The position numbers were made by a program, and so were the translations under genes. From Alphaproteobacteria bacterium (GTDB lineage Bacteria; Pseudomonadota; Alphaproteobacteria; Rhodospirillales; Magnetospirillaceae): a stretch of DNA of 14,561 bases. Positions 6,822 through 13,056 of the stretch are shown piece after piece. The stretch is taken from the NCBI GenBank assembly GCA_015232485.1, contig JADFZP010000033.1, positions 1 to 14,561 of the forward strand, in the 5' to 3' direction. The notes beneath the pieces were generated by a model, which saw only the letters and a program-made list of their open reading frames with translations, made no database searches and was not told where the DNA came from. Position 1 is the first letter of the stretch. Each line of letters opens with the position of its first letter.

Positions 6822-6852
6822 TTGCAGTCTCTTTTTTTGGGGGCACGATAAT
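6822..6852 (+). promoter_or_regulatory. Candidate promoter for the 6926 gene
   Basis: TTGCAG at 6822-6827 and GATAAT at 6847-6852 resemble -35 and -10 boxes with a 19-base spacer. An unusual run of seven Ts followed by five Gs fills the spacer. This AT-rich patch is in sharp contrast to the surrounding GC-rich DNA and lies in the divergent intergenic region. Confidence 0.4.
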
Positions 6853-6887
6853 TCCATCAGCGCGGCACCGACGAGCCGCAGCACCTT

Positions 6888-6907
6888 CCCCGGCGGGAAT
6901 GCCGGGG
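6888..6907 (+). promoter_or_regulatory. Leader stem-loop before the 6926 gene
   Basis: CCCCGGC and GCCGGGG form a seven-base-pair GC stem with a GGGAAT loop, four bases before the ATAGGAG ribosome-binding region of the gene at 6926. It could modulate translation or stabilise the mRNA. Confidence 0.4.
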
Positions 6908-6925
6908 CCTCATAGGAGACAGCCC

Positions 6926-7468
6926 ATGACGATCATCACCGTCGAGCAGATCGAAGCCCTGGCCGCCCAGATCGAGCAGGAGGATGACGCCGAGCGCGCC
7001 CGCCTGCACCGGCTGATCCGGGCCTATGCCCGCATCGTGGAGGCCCGCGATCCCGAGCAGTTCCAGCCGCAGGCGCTGGAATATTCCGACGAGGACGGTC
7101 ACTCGGACAACTCGTATCCGCCCAAGCAGAAGTACAAGGACCATCGGGGGCCGCGCCTGTTCGAGGTGATCGACAGCACGACCACCTCCATCGCCACCAG
7201 CGGCGGCTTCTACTATCAGTTCCGGACGGTGACCGAGGATGAGGGCCTGTTCGTGGCGCCGGACGGCGTCCTGTTCGGATGCGTCGAGGAGGGCACCGGG
7301 CGGCTGGGCCAGTTCGCCGCGCATCCCGGCGACTGCGGCGTGATGAACGAACTCACCTGGTCGTCGATCGCGGTGGCCGACGTGCCGCTCGACCGGCTGC
7401 GCAAGGCGGAGGAGGCTCTTCGGAAGGTCGCGTTCCCACTGGCCACGGCGGCGTCGACCCCGGCCTGA
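6926..7468 (+). CDS. Hypothetical protein, 180 aa
   Basis: ATG 6926 follows TAGGAGACAG at good spacing. The N-terminal 60 residues are a charged helix (EQIEALAAQIEQEDDAER and LHRLIRAYARIVEA), possibly coiled-coil. From about residue 75 the protein is beta-rich with many aromatics (FEVIDSTTTSIATSGGFYYQ, then GLFVAPDGVLFGCVEEGTG), followed by a C-terminal helix. The frame extends upstream into the promoter region, but no good start is there. No family recognised. It heads a plus-strand run of four genes. Confidence 0.7.
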   Translation: MTIITVEQIEALAAQIEQEDDAERARLHRLIRAYARIVEARDPEQFQPQALEYSDEDGHSDNSYPPKQKYKDHRGPRLFEVIDSTTTSIATSGGFYYQFRTVTEDEGLFVAPDGVLFGCVEEGTGRLGQFAAHPGDCGVMNELTWSSIAVADVPLDRLRKAEEALRKVAFPLATAASTPA

Positions 7469-7541
7469 TCGTCGCCATTTACCAGGGCGTCCGCTTCGGA
7501 TTTGCGGGCGCCCGCGTAAGTGGATCGATGGAGATCGCATC

Positions 7542-7937
7542 ATGGAGGCCAGTCCCTCCCCTTACGACCAGTCGGCGTTGCTGGTGGCGTTGTGGGCGCT
7601 CGGCGCGCCCGGCGAGCCGCTGCCGGTGAGCGATGCGCTTGATCGCGCGCTTCACGCGTGCGCGAGCGAGTTGCCGGCGTCGTTGGGGCGCTTGACCTTC
7701 AGCGTGACCCACGTTGGGCTGCGCTGCTTCGAGCTTCCGGCGATCCTGCTGTCCGCCCAGGACGGGATGATGCTCGTCGAGGAGCCGGCGGCCCAGCGGA
7801 TGCGCGTCCAAATGGGAGATGATGCCGCTCGCCAAACGGTTTTGCGGCATGGCATATCCACGGTGGAGGCGCGTCGGATTGGCGCCGCGCTTCAAGCGGA
7901 GGTGGCTCGGCTCTTGCGTGTCGCTGCGATGTGGTAG
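7542..7937 (+). CDS. Hypothetical protein, 131 aa
   Basis: ATG 7542, with a GGAG at about 7530, lies 73 bases after the previous gene. The product is alanine- and leucine-rich: an N-terminal QSALLVALWALGAPGEPL helix, a beta-like RLTFSVTHVGLRCFELPAIL centre, and C-terminal helices ending VEARRIGAALQAEVARLL. No signal peptide, clear membrane helix or known domain is recognised. Codon use matches its neighbours. Confidence 0.6.
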   Translation: MEASPSPYDQSALLVALWALGAPGEPLPVSDALDRALHACASELPASLGRLTFSVTHVGLRCFELPAILLSAQDGMMLVEEPAAQRMRVQMGDDAARQTVLRHGISTVEARRIGAALQAEVARLLRVAAMW

Positions 7938-7971
7938 GGTGGTTGGCGTGACTTTGTTGGTGGAGGTGCCG

Positions 7972-8214
7972 ATGTCCGTGGAGAAAGGCTGTTGCACTTG
8001 CCGGCACGCCCGCTGGGCGATGACCCGGCATACACCGCCGCGCATTAACGTTGCCACGTTCGGCGAATGCGCCTGCCCCAAGGAATCCATGCTGATCTTG
8101 ATGCCGCTCGCGGTGATGTCCAAAGAGGAAGTGGAGGCGATGCGGAGGCGTCCGGCTGCCGCAATCTGGTATGACGATCCGTATGTCGATTGCCCGACCT
8201 GGTCCGTCAAATGA
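7972..8214 (+). CDS. Cys-rich putative zinc-binding protein, 80 aa
   Basis: ATG 7972 lies behind TGGAGG; the frame is open upstream to 7819, but that part overlaps the preceding gene and is not protein-like. The product has KGCCTCRHARW near the N-terminus, GECACPKE in the middle and DCPTW at the end. This cysteine spacing resembles small phage and plasmid proteins thought to bind one zinc ion. No enzyme motif is seen. The stop overlaps the ATG of the next gene (ATGA), so the two are translationally coupled. Confidence 0.68.
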   Translation: MSVEKGCCTCRHARWAMTRHTPPRINVATFGECACPKESMLILMPLAVMSKEEVEAMRRRPAAAIWYDDPYVDCPTWSVK

Positions 8215-8471
8215 AAAAGGCCGCCATCTCCCCGGCGCAGCAGAAGGTGCTCGACGCGCTGGCGCTCCATGGCGCGCTGGAACGCCGCCGTTCGGGACAT
8301 TGGACGGCGGCCGGTGTGGCGGAGACGCAGCGTGGTGTACCGGAGTGGTATGTCAACCCAAACGCCCTCTATGCGCTGCTCGGGCGGCGTCTTGTGCTTG
8401 TCACGGACAGAACCCGGCTTGGTGAGCCATGTCTGGTTGCGTTGGCGCCTGCGGCGCGCGTCACTCTCTGA
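8211..8471 (+). CDS. Small helix-turn-helix-like protein, 86 aa
   Basis: Starts at ATG 8211 inside the ATGA overlap with the preceding Cys-rich gene. ISPAQQKVLDALALHGALE at the N-terminus looks like the first helices of a winged-helix fold, followed by a GHWTAAGV turn, PEWYVNPNALYALLGRRLV as a possible recognition helix, and VLVTDRTRLGEPCLVAL as the wing. This assignment is by pattern only. It is the last gene of the plus-strand run and faces a minus-strand ORF ending at 8525. Confidence 0.6.
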   Translation: MKKAAISPAQQKVLDALALHGALERRRSGHWTAAGVAETQRGVPEWYVNPNALYALLGRRLVLVTDRTRLGEPCLVALAPAARVTL

Positions 8472-8513
8472 CCAGGGGCTGGGGACGGTTTGTCACCGCG
8501 TTTTTCCGGCTCG

Positions 8514-8533
8514 TCTTTGATCCGTCAAAGAGC
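8514..8533. repeat. Stem-loop at a convergent junction
   Basis: CTTTGA-TCCG-TCAAAG forms a six-base-pair stem with a four-base loop at about 8515-8530, overlapping the stop codon of the minus-strand ORF. It lies at the convergent end of two operons, but no T-tract follows, so a terminator role is only a possibility. Confidence 0.3.
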
Positions 8534-8749
8534 TTCAAAGCCGTCGAGGGTACCGCCCTGGAAGGTAGCCCGGATGGGACCGTGCGCCTTTTCCAAGCGG
8601 CTGACCGTCTCATCGTTCCAGTCGCAACCCCTGAGCGATGCGATCTCTTCGCCATTGGGATCGGTGACGTAGACGCTGTCGGCGGTGGCGCCAGAGCAGT
8701 CGTCTACATACTGGGTGCTGGCAACAACGGTCTTGGTCCTCTTGGCCAT
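8525..8749 (-). CDS. Small hypothetical protein, 74 aa
   Basis: ATG 8749 follows AAGGGA. The product begins MAKRTKTVVASTQYVDDCSG, then SVYVTDPNGEEIASLRGCDW and a helical ETVSRLEKAHGPIRATF. It looks like a small beta-rich domain with a terminal helix; no family is recognised. A TATGAT box in the 65-base gap upstream could be a -10 element of its own promoter. It is the last gene of the long minus-strand run. Confidence 0.6.
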   Translation of the reverse strand: MAKRTKTVVASTQYVDDCSGATADSVYVTDPNGEEIASLRGCDWNDETVSRLEKAHGPIRATFQGGTLDGFEAL

Positions 8750-8814
8750 CGTCGGTCCCTTGCTTGGTCACACCCCTATCATAGGCCGCCAACAGCGATA
8801 TGCACATGCGGTCA

Positions 8815-9246
8815 TCAAGCGGCAAGCTGCGCGTGAACCGCCGCCATCACCTCGTCTGATGGGATGAACAGCCCCAGGTGTCCCCGGCACGGAATGGGCT
8901 CGCGGAACACCCGAGGTTTTTGCAACACGAAACCGTAATCCCCCTGGAACCACGGGCTGTCCGAAGCGGACACGCAGTCGATCAGGTCCACCATTCCGAC
9001 GATCGAACCGCCCGCCGCCTTGAGCGAGCGATAGGTGAACTGAGGCATCGCGGAGGCGGTCGAGTGGGCCTCCCGAACGGACCTCGCCCAGGCGGCGTCT
9101 TCGGCCACCTCTTCCAGGTCAAACCATTTTGACGCGTGGATCAGTACCGGGCCGCGATAGTTCGTCCGCCAGTCCCGGTTCTCGATGTCCTTGCCGCCGA
9201 AGAGGATATACGCCCACCAGGGCGCACGGATCGACAGGACGCGCAT
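8815..9246 (-). CDS. ASCH-domain protein, 143 aa
   Basis: Contains an ASCH (PUA-like beta-barrel) domain. The start MRVLSIRAPWWAYILFGG, followed by KDIENRDWRTNYRGPVLIHA, matches the family signature (S-I-x-x-P-W, G-x-K-x-x-E-N-R, RGPxLIHA). The domain continues to a GSIVGMVDLIDCV strand and ends near GHLGLFI. Family members bind or process RNA or nucleosides, some acting as small amide hydrolases or RNases; the exact activity here is unknown. ATG 9246 lies one base after the stop of the preceding ORF (TGAGATG), with AAGGCGTGAG as a weak ribosome-binding site. The open frame upstream to 9375 is not protein-like. Confidence 0.88.
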   Translation of the reverse strand: MRVLSIRAPWWAYILFGGKDIENRDWRTNYRGPVLIHASKWFDLEEVAEDAAWARSVREAHSTASAMPQFTYRSLKAAGGSIVGMVDLIDCVSASDSPWFQGDYGFVLQKPRVFREPIPCRGHLGLFIPSDEVMAAVHAQLAA

Positions 9247-9247
9247 C

Positions 9248-9442
9248 TCACGCCTTGCCGGACAGGCCGCCGGAATATGCGGCCAGGAGTTCGTCCGCGT
9301 GCCGCTGGAGCAGGATGGAGCAAAGTTCCGCATCTCGGGCCGCGTCAACGGGATCGCGCCGTAGGGCGCTCTCAAGGGCCTGCCGCAGCCACGTCGAGGT
9401 GCTGGGGTCGTTCAGTACGGTTTGGATTTCGATCTCCGGCAT
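9248..9442 (-). CDS. Small hypothetical protein, 64 aa
   Basis: Start at ATG 9442 is favoured because AAGGAT lies seven bases upstream; ATG 9451 is an in-frame alternative. The product is MPEIEIQTVLNDPSTSTWL, then a helical QALESALRRDPVDAARDAEL and LLQRHADELLAAYSGGL. It is acidic and helical, with no recognised family. The stop is one base before the ATG of the ASCH gene, so the two are probably translated together and may work as a pair. Confidence 0.6.
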   Translation of the reverse strand: MPEIEIQTVLNDPSTSTWLRQALESALRRDPVDAARDAELCSILLQRHADELLAAYSGGLSGKA

Positions 9443-9529
9443 CGCGGGCATCCTTGCTGGGGGAGGTGATGCGATCGTGAGGCCGCCCTGGCACTTTGCA
9501 ACTTGCAACCGCTCGCTGGATTCGTCACG

Positions 9530-9562
9530 GGGAGGGGGGTCCACATAGGACGGCCCCCTCCC
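9530..9562 (-). terminator. Long GC-rich hairpin between minus-strand genes
   Basis: GGGAGGGGG (9530-9538) pairs with CCCCCTCCC (9554-9562), and the loop holds a further GTCC-ACATA-GGAC stem. The result is a 9+4 base-pair hairpin with a two-base bulge. It lies just after the stop of the 142-aa membrane protein (9575) and before the 64-aa ORF. There is no U-tract, so it may be a Rho-type pause, a processing site or a partial terminator. Confidence 0.45.
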
Positions 9563-9574
9563 TGCTCGGAAACG

Positions 9575-10003
9575 TCAGTCCTGCAAGGACATCCCACGGT
9601 GCGGCGCCGACAGGATCGTCCGATACCGCATTCGCGTGATGGCTTCGGTCAGCGGGATGCGCTTAAAGGCCGCGATCCCCATGAAAATGACGGTGATGAT
9701 CGCGAATGTCGGCAGCAGATAGTGGAGCGCGCCGTAGATCACCGAGTCGCCAAGCTGTTCGACGGTCCAGGCGTTGATCCCAACTTGCGCCGGTTCGATG
9801 GTCTTCGGGGCATACCGCGAGCCGAACGTCACGAGCAGCATGAAGACGCCGACGCATATGGCGACGAAATTGATCGCGCGGCTGGCGAGCGCCAGGACCA
9901 CGGCCGGGACGGCTTTCCACGCCGGCATGGGCACGCCGGGGGTGGGGCCACGGGTGATGTCGTTGAGCGTGGTGAGGAACGCTTTTCCAATGGTGAAAAT
10001 CAC
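9575..10003 (-). CDS. Small membrane protein, two predicted helices, 142 aa
   Basis: Starts at GTG 10003, with AGGAGGT six to seven bases upstream, one of the best ribosome-binding sites in the window. Two hydrophobic stretches: about 31-60 (AVPAVVLALASRAINFVAIC then VGVFMLLVTF) and about 95-113 (LLPTFAIITVIFMGIAAF). The region between them, about 35 residues, may face the periplasm. The C-terminus is basic (TRMRYRTILSAPHRG). No family recognised. A diverged copy of the GTAAC-type palindrome (10016-10028) lies directly before the ribosome-binding site. The other two-helix protein of this run, at 10685, has the same arrangement. Confidence 0.72.
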   Translation of the reverse strand: MIFTIGKAFLTTLNDITRGPTPGVPMPAWKAVPAVVLALASRAINFVAICVGVFMLLVTFGSRYAPKTIEPAQVGINAWTVEQLGDSVIYGALHYLLPTFAIITVIFMGIAAFKRIPLTEAITRMRYRTILSAPHRGMSLQD

Positions 10004-10015
10004 GTTGGACCTCCT

Positions 10016-10028
10016 GTGAAAAAGTTAC
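10016..10028 (-). promoter_or_regulatory. Diverged GTAAC-type operator
   Basis: On the minus strand GTAACTTTTTCAC matches the GTAACTCTGTTAC palindrome at 10911 in 10 of 13 positions. It lies immediately upstream of the AGGAGGT ribosome-binding site of the 142-aa membrane-protein gene. The match is weaker than the two copies near 10936, so this is tentative. Confidence 0.3.
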
Positions 10029-10134
10029 GCAGATGCCGATCGGACATGGCGAGATGCCGTCCGATCCGGATATTGACGAGCGGGTGCCCCGCATCGCCTA
10101 TTTCGTGGAAGGTGGGTCCGGACAGGACGCGCCC

Positions 10135-10500
10135 TCAATCCTCCCAATACTCCGCCGCCAAGTTCCACGCGCCCTCCTGCTGCGCACGGAACCGCGTTTC
10201 GGCAGCTTCCTCTTCTTCCCGCCGCTGTTCGGACGCGCGTTGCATCGCTTCGTTGAAGCGGCGGGTGGCGCGGTCATAGTCGTTCTGCCGATCACGCTCG
10301 ATAGTCCGCATGGCCTGATCGAACATGGCCTTGTCGAACCGCGCCGGCCCCTTATCGCGCTGGTGCGGACGTTCGACGGCGTGGCGCGATATCTGCCAGA
10401 GGTACCGGCCCGCCGCCGCGAGCGCCCGTCCGATCAGGATGATGGCTTGTTCGAGCGGGCGGCCCACCTCGTCCAGTCCAATGAGGATGCGGCGGATCAT
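10135..10500 (-). CDS. Coiled-coil-type hypothetical protein, 121 aa
   Basis: ATG 10500 overlaps the upstream stop (ATGA) and has GGAG five bases before it. The N-terminal 45 residues form an amphipathic helix (MIRRILIGLDEVGRPLEQAI, then ILIGRALAAAGRYLWQI). Residues about 55-115 form a very charged helix rich in Arg and Glu (AMRTIERDRQNDYDRATRRF, ASEQRREEEEAAETRFRAQQ), typical of a coiled coil; it ends with AAEYWED. It probably forms an extended helical rod, possibly membrane-associated by its N-terminus. The same frame stays open for 44 codons beyond the TGA. No family recognised. Confidence 0.68.
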   Translation of the reverse strand: MIRRILIGLDEVGRPLEQAIILIGRALAAAGRYLWQISRHAVERPHQRDKGPARFDKAMFDQAMRTIERDRQNDYDRATRRFNEAMQRASEQRREEEEAAETRFRAQQEGAWNLAAEYWED

Positions 10501-10688
10501 CGCGGCTCCGGCGGCTCGGGGGCGCTCGGGGCCGTGCTGTCGCGCCGGGCGGCCGGGGAAGTCCGGAAGGGGTCGGTAAAATCGAGAGGGCCGATCATCG
10601 CGGTGAACCGCGCCTCCGATTCACGGCAGCGCTCACGCCACTTCCGCTCTTCTTCGAACGACGCGACCGGGGCCTTCTTGATCGTCAT
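10497..10688 (-). CDS. Small hypothetical protein, 63 aa
   Basis: ATG 10688 overlaps the stop of the preceding gene (ATGA), and its own stop overlaps the next ATG in the same way. It has no ribosome-binding site of its own, so translation probably depends on coupling. The product is MTIKKAPVASFEEERKWRER, a charged helix, then MIGPLDFTDPFRTSP and a proline/alanine-rich tail (APSAPEPPEPR) that is likely disordered. No family recognised. Confidence 0.6.
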   Translation of the reverse strand: MTIKKAPVASFEEERKWRERCRESEARFTAMIGPLDFTDPFRTSPAARRDSTAPSAPEPPEPR

Positions 10689-10936
10689 GCCGCCGGGCGC
10701 CCGAGGTTGGCGAACGCGATCGACAGCAGCGTGGCGGCCGACGCGACCAGGGCGAGGTGATGCGGCAAGATCGCGATGGCGTCCAGCACCACCACGCCGT
10801 CCGAAACGGACACGGTTTCGGCCGCGAGCAGGAACACCCACACGCCGATCGCCGCGAACATGCCCACGACCGACATCAGTCCAACGCGGACGAGCCACAG
10901 GAGGTGGCGTGTAACTCTGTTACCTTGGGCTTGCAT
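10685..10936 (-). CDS. Small membrane protein, two predicted helices, 83 aa
   Basis: ATG 10936 follows GGAG at good spacing. Residues about 12-38 (LLWLVRVGLMSVVGMFAAIG then VWVFLLA) and 57-77 (LPHHLALVASAATLLSIAFA) are hydrophobic helices separated by an acidic SVSDGVVVLD loop. The N-terminus is basic (QGNRVTRH), suggesting a cytoplasmic N-terminus. The open frame upstream (to 11380) is arginine-rich and unlike protein, so this start is preferred. Two copies of a GTAAC palindrome flank the start: one contains the ribosome-binding site, the other lies in codons 5-9. The stop overlaps the ATG of the 63-aa ORF. Confidence 0.68.
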   Translation of the reverse strand: MQAQGNRVTRHLLWLVRVGLMSVVGMFAAIGVWVFLLAAETVSVSDGVVVLDAIAILPHHLALVASAATLLSIAFANLGRPAA

Positions 10937-10951
10937 CTGTAACTCCGTTAC
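10911..10951 (-). promoter_or_regulatory. Two GTAACTCYGTTAC palindromes at a gene start
   Basis: GTAACTCTGTTAC (10911-10923) and GTAACTCCGTTAC (10939-10951) are palindromes with five-base arms, identical except for one centre base. With flanks they are direct repeats of 15 bases (14 identical), 28 bp apart. On the minus strand the upstream copy holds the GGAG ribosome-binding site between its arms, so in RNA it could hide the site in a hairpin. The downstream copy is inside the first codons. A repressor operator, or a translational switch, fits. Confidence 0.55.
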
Positions 10952-11339
10952 CGGGTCAACCAAATTTCGAACCAGGTCATCGCCAAGCGAACCGGGTCCA
11001 GAACGGATTTCGGGACGGCGGGCCACGATACCGAAGCGCCGCCGCGCCGCTGCGAGGTGCATGCCCCAGTGGCGACAACGGCAGTCACCCACGACAGCGA
11101 ACCAGTCAAAATGCGACCGCCCTTTTCCGTTCGGTGGGAGGAAGACCCGCAGTCGCGGTGTGCAACGCGGATCGTCGCCCCTCCCATGCCCGGCCATTGT
11201 AGCGAGGGGCAGAAGGCCGTGCTTGCGCGCCAGCTTGGAAAAAGACGCACGAATTTGAGGGGTTTGTTGTCGTCCTGAGAGGACGGATGGAAGCGGCCGG
11301 GCGGCGGCGCGCGGGGGAATGGGGAAACGGGCGGCGAGG
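10937..11339. other. 403-bp stretch without a confident gene
   Basis: Lies between two minus-strand genes. It holds the upstream GTAAC palindrome, a six-base-pair CGTCCT-GAG-AGGACG hairpin (11271-11285) that may end the upstream transcript, and a minus-strand TACAAT box (11196-11201) without a clear -35. A TTG-started minus-strand ORF (10948-11109, 53 aa) has a hydrophobic start and a Cys at residue 17, vaguely lipoprotein-like. Other open frames are arginine-rich shadows. A promoter for the genes from 10936 downward is probably here. Confidence 0.4.
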
Positions 11340-11795
11340 TCAGCCCGCTCGCGCCATCTCCCCGTCCATGCCCCGTCCATTGGCGGCCCAGTAGGCGAGC
11401 CAAAGATTGACCACCGCCGCGTCGGGCAGCAGATCGACCTTCTCCCAAATCACGCGGTCGCCATGCACCAGCCGGACGTAGCCGTAGGGCGCCACGGGCC
11501 AGCCCACCAGCCGGGGATCGTCGCAGTGGCGCACCACGGCGCGGACGGCGGACATCTGCACCACGTCGCCGCGCTTCACCAGCCATTCGCCGCGCGTCTT
11601 CGTCTCGACGACGATCAGGCGTCCATCGGCGGTCTGGTAGATGGCGTCGGGCTGGACCACCAGTGGGACCGGCCGGAGCGTCGATAGCCGCTCCTCGACG
11701 ACTACGGGCCGTCCATTTCGGATTTCCGCCGGGGCGCCGTCCATCCACATCGTCCAGCGCCAGCGCAGGGTGTTCCAGAGGGAGTTGGCGGTCAT
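11340..11795 (-). CDS. Stand-alone PD-(D/E)XK nuclease-like protein, 151 aa
   Basis: A probable nuclease-fold protein. VVQPDAIYQTADGRLIVVETKT (split here: PDAI at 49-52, ETK at 64-66) gives the classic spacing of D50, E64 and K66 on two strands, and Q80 in GDVVQMS on the next helix resembles the Q seen in RecB/Cas4-like enzymes; E34 or E35 could be the first-motif acidic residue. The length fits a minimal single domain with no helicase fused. The N-terminus is Trp-rich (SLWNTLRWRWTMWMDG) and the C-terminus has a YGYVRLVHGDRVIWEKV strand pair. ATG 11795 overlaps the preceding stop (ATGA). It could process plasmid DNA ends or act as a defence nuclease; substrate unknown. Confidence 0.75.
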   Translation of the reverse strand: MTANSLWNTLRWRWTMWMDGAPAEIRNGRPVVVEERLSTLRPVPLVVQPDAIYQTADGRLIVVETKTRGEWLVKRGDVVQMSAVRAVVRHCDDPRLVGWPVAPYGYVRLVHGDRVIWEKVDLLPDAAVVNLWLAYWAANGRGMDGEMARAG

Positions 11796-12061
11796 GGCAC
11801 ATCTCGTTCGGTTCGGACGACAAACGCGCCCAGCAGCTTCGCGTGGTCGGCGTGGTGGCGGGTGCCGGTCTGCCTCGCCGCCGCCGTGCCCGTCGAGGGT
11901 TGGACGAACTGACGCAGTTGCGTGGCGCTCAGGGAATGGCGCTTCGCCCAGGCCGGATCAGCCCCAGCCATTGCGGCAACGGGGTCGGTGCAGAAGGCCG
12001 CTTCCGAGATGCCGGCCTCGGCAAGTCGGGCGGCGGCATAGATTTGGGGCAGGTTGCGCAT
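11792..12061 (-). CDS. Small hypothetical protein, 89 aa
   Basis: ATG 12061 has only a weak GGGGA upstream. The product is MRNLPQIYAAARLAEAGISE, then AFCTDPVAAMAGADPAWAKR and HSLSATQLRQFVQPSTG, ending in a basic HHADHAKLLGAFVVRTERD. It is mostly helical with a basic C-terminal third. The stop overlaps the ATG of the PD-(D/E)XK gene, so it may be that protein's partner. No family recognised. Confidence 0.6.
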   Translation of the reverse strand: MRNLPQIYAAARLAEAGISEAAFCTDPVAAMAGADPAWAKRHSLSATQLRQFVQPSTGTAAARQTGTRHHADHAKLLGAFVVRTERDVP

Positions 12062-12091
12062 GGTGATCCCCGTCCATTGGTGGCTTTGGGC

Positions 12092-12586
12092 CTATTTTAC
12101 CGTCTCGGTGGGAGATGCAACGTGATCGCCGTCCACGTCCTCGAACCGGAGGATGTCTTCAATCCCCTTCCATCTCTTCCCGTAGCCCGTCGCCGCGTAG
12201 CGGATATCGACCAGGATCTTCAGCGCGTCCCGAATCGGCTGCAACTTCCTTTCGGCGCGTTCGATAGCCTCCCTTTCCCATTGGGGTGCATCGTCAAACC
12301 TTGGCTGTGGACCGCCATTCGGACGCACAGGTACGCACTTCGAGTAGATCGCCTTTTTCCCGTCCGGCTTCTTCCCCCCCCAGTGGATGTGTATCCACCA
12401 GATGCGTGGTGCGGGTTCGAGCCGAGTGCGCGCGTCGAAGCGCGGTTTTTCCGTGCTTTCCCCCGACCGTAGTTGTAGCGCCCGCTCCGTCCGGTATTCG
12501 ATCGTCAGGATCAGGTCCGCCGCGTTCATGAGCGCCTTCTGCTCGGCCCGCACCCATTCCAGTACGGTCAATTCCCTCGTGTCCAA
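12092..12586 (-). CDS. Hypothetical protein, 164 aa
   Basis: TTG 12586 is chosen because GGAGG lies five bases upstream; ATG 12529, with AAGG nearby, is an alternative giving 145 aa. The product opens with LTVLEWVRAEQKALMNAADL, then a beta-like region rich in aromatics and basic residues (RIWWIHIHWGGKKPDGKKAI), a charged helix (WEREAIERAERKLQPIRDAL) and a short acidic end. No family recognised. It is the first gene of the long minus-strand run. Its start codon overlaps a GTCCAAA half-site of the palindrome array in the upstream region, so it may be controlled by whatever binds there. Confidence 0.65.
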   Translation of the reverse strand: MDTRELTVLEWVRAEQKALMNAADLILTIEYRTERALQLRSGESTEKPRFDARTRLEPAPRIWWIHIHWGGKKPDGKKAIYSKCVPVRPNGGPQPRFDDAPQWEREAIERAERKLQPIRDALKILVDIRYAATGYGKRWKGIEDILRFEDVDGDHVASPTETVK

Positions 12587-12606
12587 ACCGGCCTCCGTTT
12601 TTGGCC

Positions 12607-12856
12607 CCGTATCTAAGTATAGTCCAAACCGGCTTTGCGGGGCGCCTTCCCAGGCTCGCCCGCCGTTTGTCGGTTGGGACTATGTATAGTCCAAAGTGGC
12701 CTTGCCGTAGACGGGTTTTTGCGCCCCCCGACGTTCCGTCACGTCATTTTGCCAGTTTGGTCTATGTATAGTCCAAAGGCGGTTTCACAATGCGCTTAAA
12801 CCGGCCTCCGCAAAACCAACCCGCCATTTTCGCCTTTGGACTATACATAGTCCAAA
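12607..12856. repeat. Four spaced copies of a 22-bp palindrome
   Basis: The consensus has 10-bp arms TTTGGACTAT and ATAGTCCAAA around two bases. Copies: 12607-12628 (left arm decayed), 12674-12695, 12756-12777 and 12835-12856 (both arms perfect). The central pair is GT in the first three and AC in the last, so the last is inverted. Starts are 67, 82 and 79 bp apart. Each copy contains a TATAC or TATAG box that could double as a -10 element. They may be binding sites for the ParR-like protein (centromere) or for a repressor. Confidence 0.85.
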
Positions 12857-13056
12857 GTGGGCACGGGTATGAAGTCAAAACAGGGCGGATTTCGGCCCCT
12901 GCGCGGCCGTTCCGCAGTGACCAAACCGGGGAAACGCGGGGAGCGGGAAATCGCCCATTTGAAAGCCCCAGATCGCCAGCTTGAGCGCCCCAACCCGGCC
13001 CCCGCGCGCAATTGTCCCCGTTGCGCCCCTCTATCGTCCCATTTCGCGCGGGAGGC

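Noticed and set aside
10948..11109. TTG-started 53-aa minus-strand ORF with a lipoprotein-like cysteine
   Set aside because: No basic residue before the hydrophobic part, a poor lipobox, a rare start codon and a weak ribosome-binding site; kept only as a note.
11271..11285. Intrinsic terminator after the nuclease-like gene
   Set aside because: The CGTCCT/AGGACG hairpin is perfect, but on the minus strand it is followed by ACAACAA instead of a T-tract, so I do not call it a terminator.
12607..12856. CRISPR array
   Set aside because: Only four palindromic copies, one inverted, with uneven spacing of 67-82 bp and no cas genes.
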